NCBI GenBank assembly: GCA_025459175.1
Contig: JALORC010000075.1
Coordinates: 1 to 34,465 of the forward strand
From: Planctomycetota bacterium
GTDB lineage: Bacteria; Planctomycetota; UBA1135; UBA2386
Reading direction: 5' to 3'
DNA length: 34,465 nucleotides
The notes under the pieces are model-generated. The model saw only the letters and a program-made list of their open reading frames with translations, made no database searches and had not been told where the DNA came from. Shown here piece by piece: positions 33,518 through 34,465 of this stretch; position 1 is the stretch's first letter; each line of letters opens with the position of its first letter. The translations under genes were made by a program, and so were the position numbers.

Positions 33518-34465
33518 AGCGCCGCCAGCAGCGCGGTGAACGCCGCTTCGTCGTGGATCGGGATGCCGAGCGTGCGCGCCTTGTCGAGTTTGCTGCCGGC
33601 GTCCTCCCCGGCGACGACGTCGGTGACCTTCTTGCCGATGCTGCCGGCGGTGCGCGCGCCGAGCGCCTCGACCTTGGCCTTCGCGTCGTCGCGCGACATC
33701 GAACTCAGCCCGCCGGTGAACACGAACACCCGGCCCGACAGCGGGCCGGCCCCCTGCGGTTCGGCGTGCTGCGGCACGACCCCGGCCGCCGCCAGCGCCT
33801 GCAGCGTGGCCTGGTTCTCCGCCGACGCGAAGAACTCGACCACCGCCGCGGCGACCTCCTCGCCGACGCCGTCGACCGCCATCAGCGCCTCGGTGTTGGC
33901 GGTGGCGAGCCGTTCGAGCGAACCGAAGTGCGTCGCCAGGTCCTTGGCCGTGGTCTCGCCGACGTGGCGGATGCCGATGCCGTGCAGGAAGCGCGCCAGC
34001 GCCGGGGTGCGGCACGCGGCGATCCGGGCCAGCAGGTTGGTGGTGCTGCGCTCGCCCCAGCGCTCGAGCTCGAGCAGCTGCGCGAGCTTCTGATCGAGTG
34101 TGAACACGTCCTGAAGCGACGTCACCAGCCGCGCCTGCACCAGTTGCTCGACCTGCTTCGGGCCGAGCCCCTCGATGTCGAACGCGCGGCGGCCGGCCAT
34201 GTGCACGATGCGACCGACCAGCTGCGCCGGACAGTCGAGGTTGCCGCAGTAGACGAACTTGCCATCGGCCTGCAGCGGTCCCTGGCAGGCCGGGCACTGC
34301 GCCGGCGGGGCCGGCGGCACGGCAGAGGCCGGGCGCTGATCCGTCAACACGCGCACCACTTCGGGGATCACGTCGCCGGCGCGCTGGATCTCGACCGTGT
34401 CGCCGGCGCGCACGTCGCGTTCCTGCAGCAGCGCCCAGTTGTGCAGCGACGCGTTGCGCACCGTG
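33514..34465 (-). CDS. ligA: NAD-dependent DNA ligase, C-terminal part (5' end off the right edge)
   Basis: The frame runs off the right edge. It begins within the OB fold (TVRNASLHN, VRAGDTVEIQRAGDVIPEV), followed by a Cys4 zinc finger (CPACQGPL ... YCGNLDCPAQ), helix-hairpin-helix repeats (FDIEGLGPKQVEQLV, FLHGIGIRHVGETTAKDLA, VDGVGEEVAAAVVEFF) and a C-terminal BRCT domain (LSGRVFVFTGGLSSMSRDDAK). The catalytic adenylation domain lies outside the window. It joins NAD+-dependent nick sealing in replication and repair. The stop overlaps the start of the miniprotein gene. Confidence 0.96.
   Translation of the reverse strand, partial: TVRNASLHNWALLQERDVRAGDTVEIQRAGDVIPEVVRVLTDQRPASAVPPAPPAQCPACQGPLQADGKFVYCGNLDCPAQLVGRIVHMAGRRAFDIEGLGPKQVEQLVQARLVTSLQDVFTLDQKLAQLLELERWGERSTTNLLARIAACRTPALARFLHGIGIRHVGETTAKDLATHFGSLERLATANTEALMAVDGVGEEVAAAVVEFFASAENQATLQALAAAGVVPQHAEPQGAGPLSGRVFVFTGGLSSMSRDDAKAKVEALGARTAGSIGKKVTDVVAGEDAGSKLDKARTLGIPIHDEAAFTALLAAL

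Overview
The window is GC-rich, densely coding, bacterial chromosomal DNA. I suggest a member of the Planctomycetota, with moderate confidence. The reasons are inference from content: a TPR-CHAT protein, a pair of Yip1-like membrane proteins, a PQQ-type propeller with the C-terminal module common in that phylum, a helical domain of the kind that usually precedes planctomycetal Ser/Thr kinases (here on a VOC protein), an OprP-like porin and an ISKra4 relic. Three exported proteins share a signal-peptide end of the form xAQ followed by D or E. There are no rRNA, tRNA or CRISPR features.

Layout. 1-2645 (minus) is a long open frame that runs off the left edge: a signal peptide, about 13 near-identical 42-residue TPRs coded by a 126-bp tandem repeat, and the start of a CHAT (caspase-like) domain. 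It is followed by a small uncertain ORF, a conserved hypothetical (3270-4022) and about 700 bp without recognisable genes. 4734-7423 (minus) holds two coupled Yip1-like membrane proteins and a porin with a structured leader. 7872-14334 (plus) holds a molybdopterin oxidoreductase coupled to a TM0106-type RecB-like Fe-S nuclease, a VOC protein, an MFS transporter and an Rpn-family nuclease. 14352-21524 holds two GT-C glycosyltransferase-like proteins, a flippase-like LPG_synthase_TM protein, two secreted hypotheticals and a secreted beta-propeller.

22050-25330 is an accessory patch. A decayed ISKra4 transposase, an IS91-type transposase remnant, an orphan antitoxin and possibly an XRE antitoxin fragment surround an intact 493-residue protein with a TIR/HET-like domain that keeps the WCxxE motif. 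This lone effector is the best candidate for an undescribed (probably defence or cell-death) gene here; the exported TPR-CHAT protein is the second.

25334-34465 returns to core-like content: an SF1 (Dna2/UPF1-like) helicase coupled to a CBU_0592-type membrane protein, a FIST sensor coupled to a hybrid histidine kinase, an acetyl-CoA hydrolase/CoA-transferase, and on the minus strand the 3' part of ligA, a hidden 33-codon membrane miniprotein, a bifunctional APH/ATP-binding protein and a small hypothetical. Many junctions are ATGA, GTGA or TGATG overlaps, so translational coupling is common.
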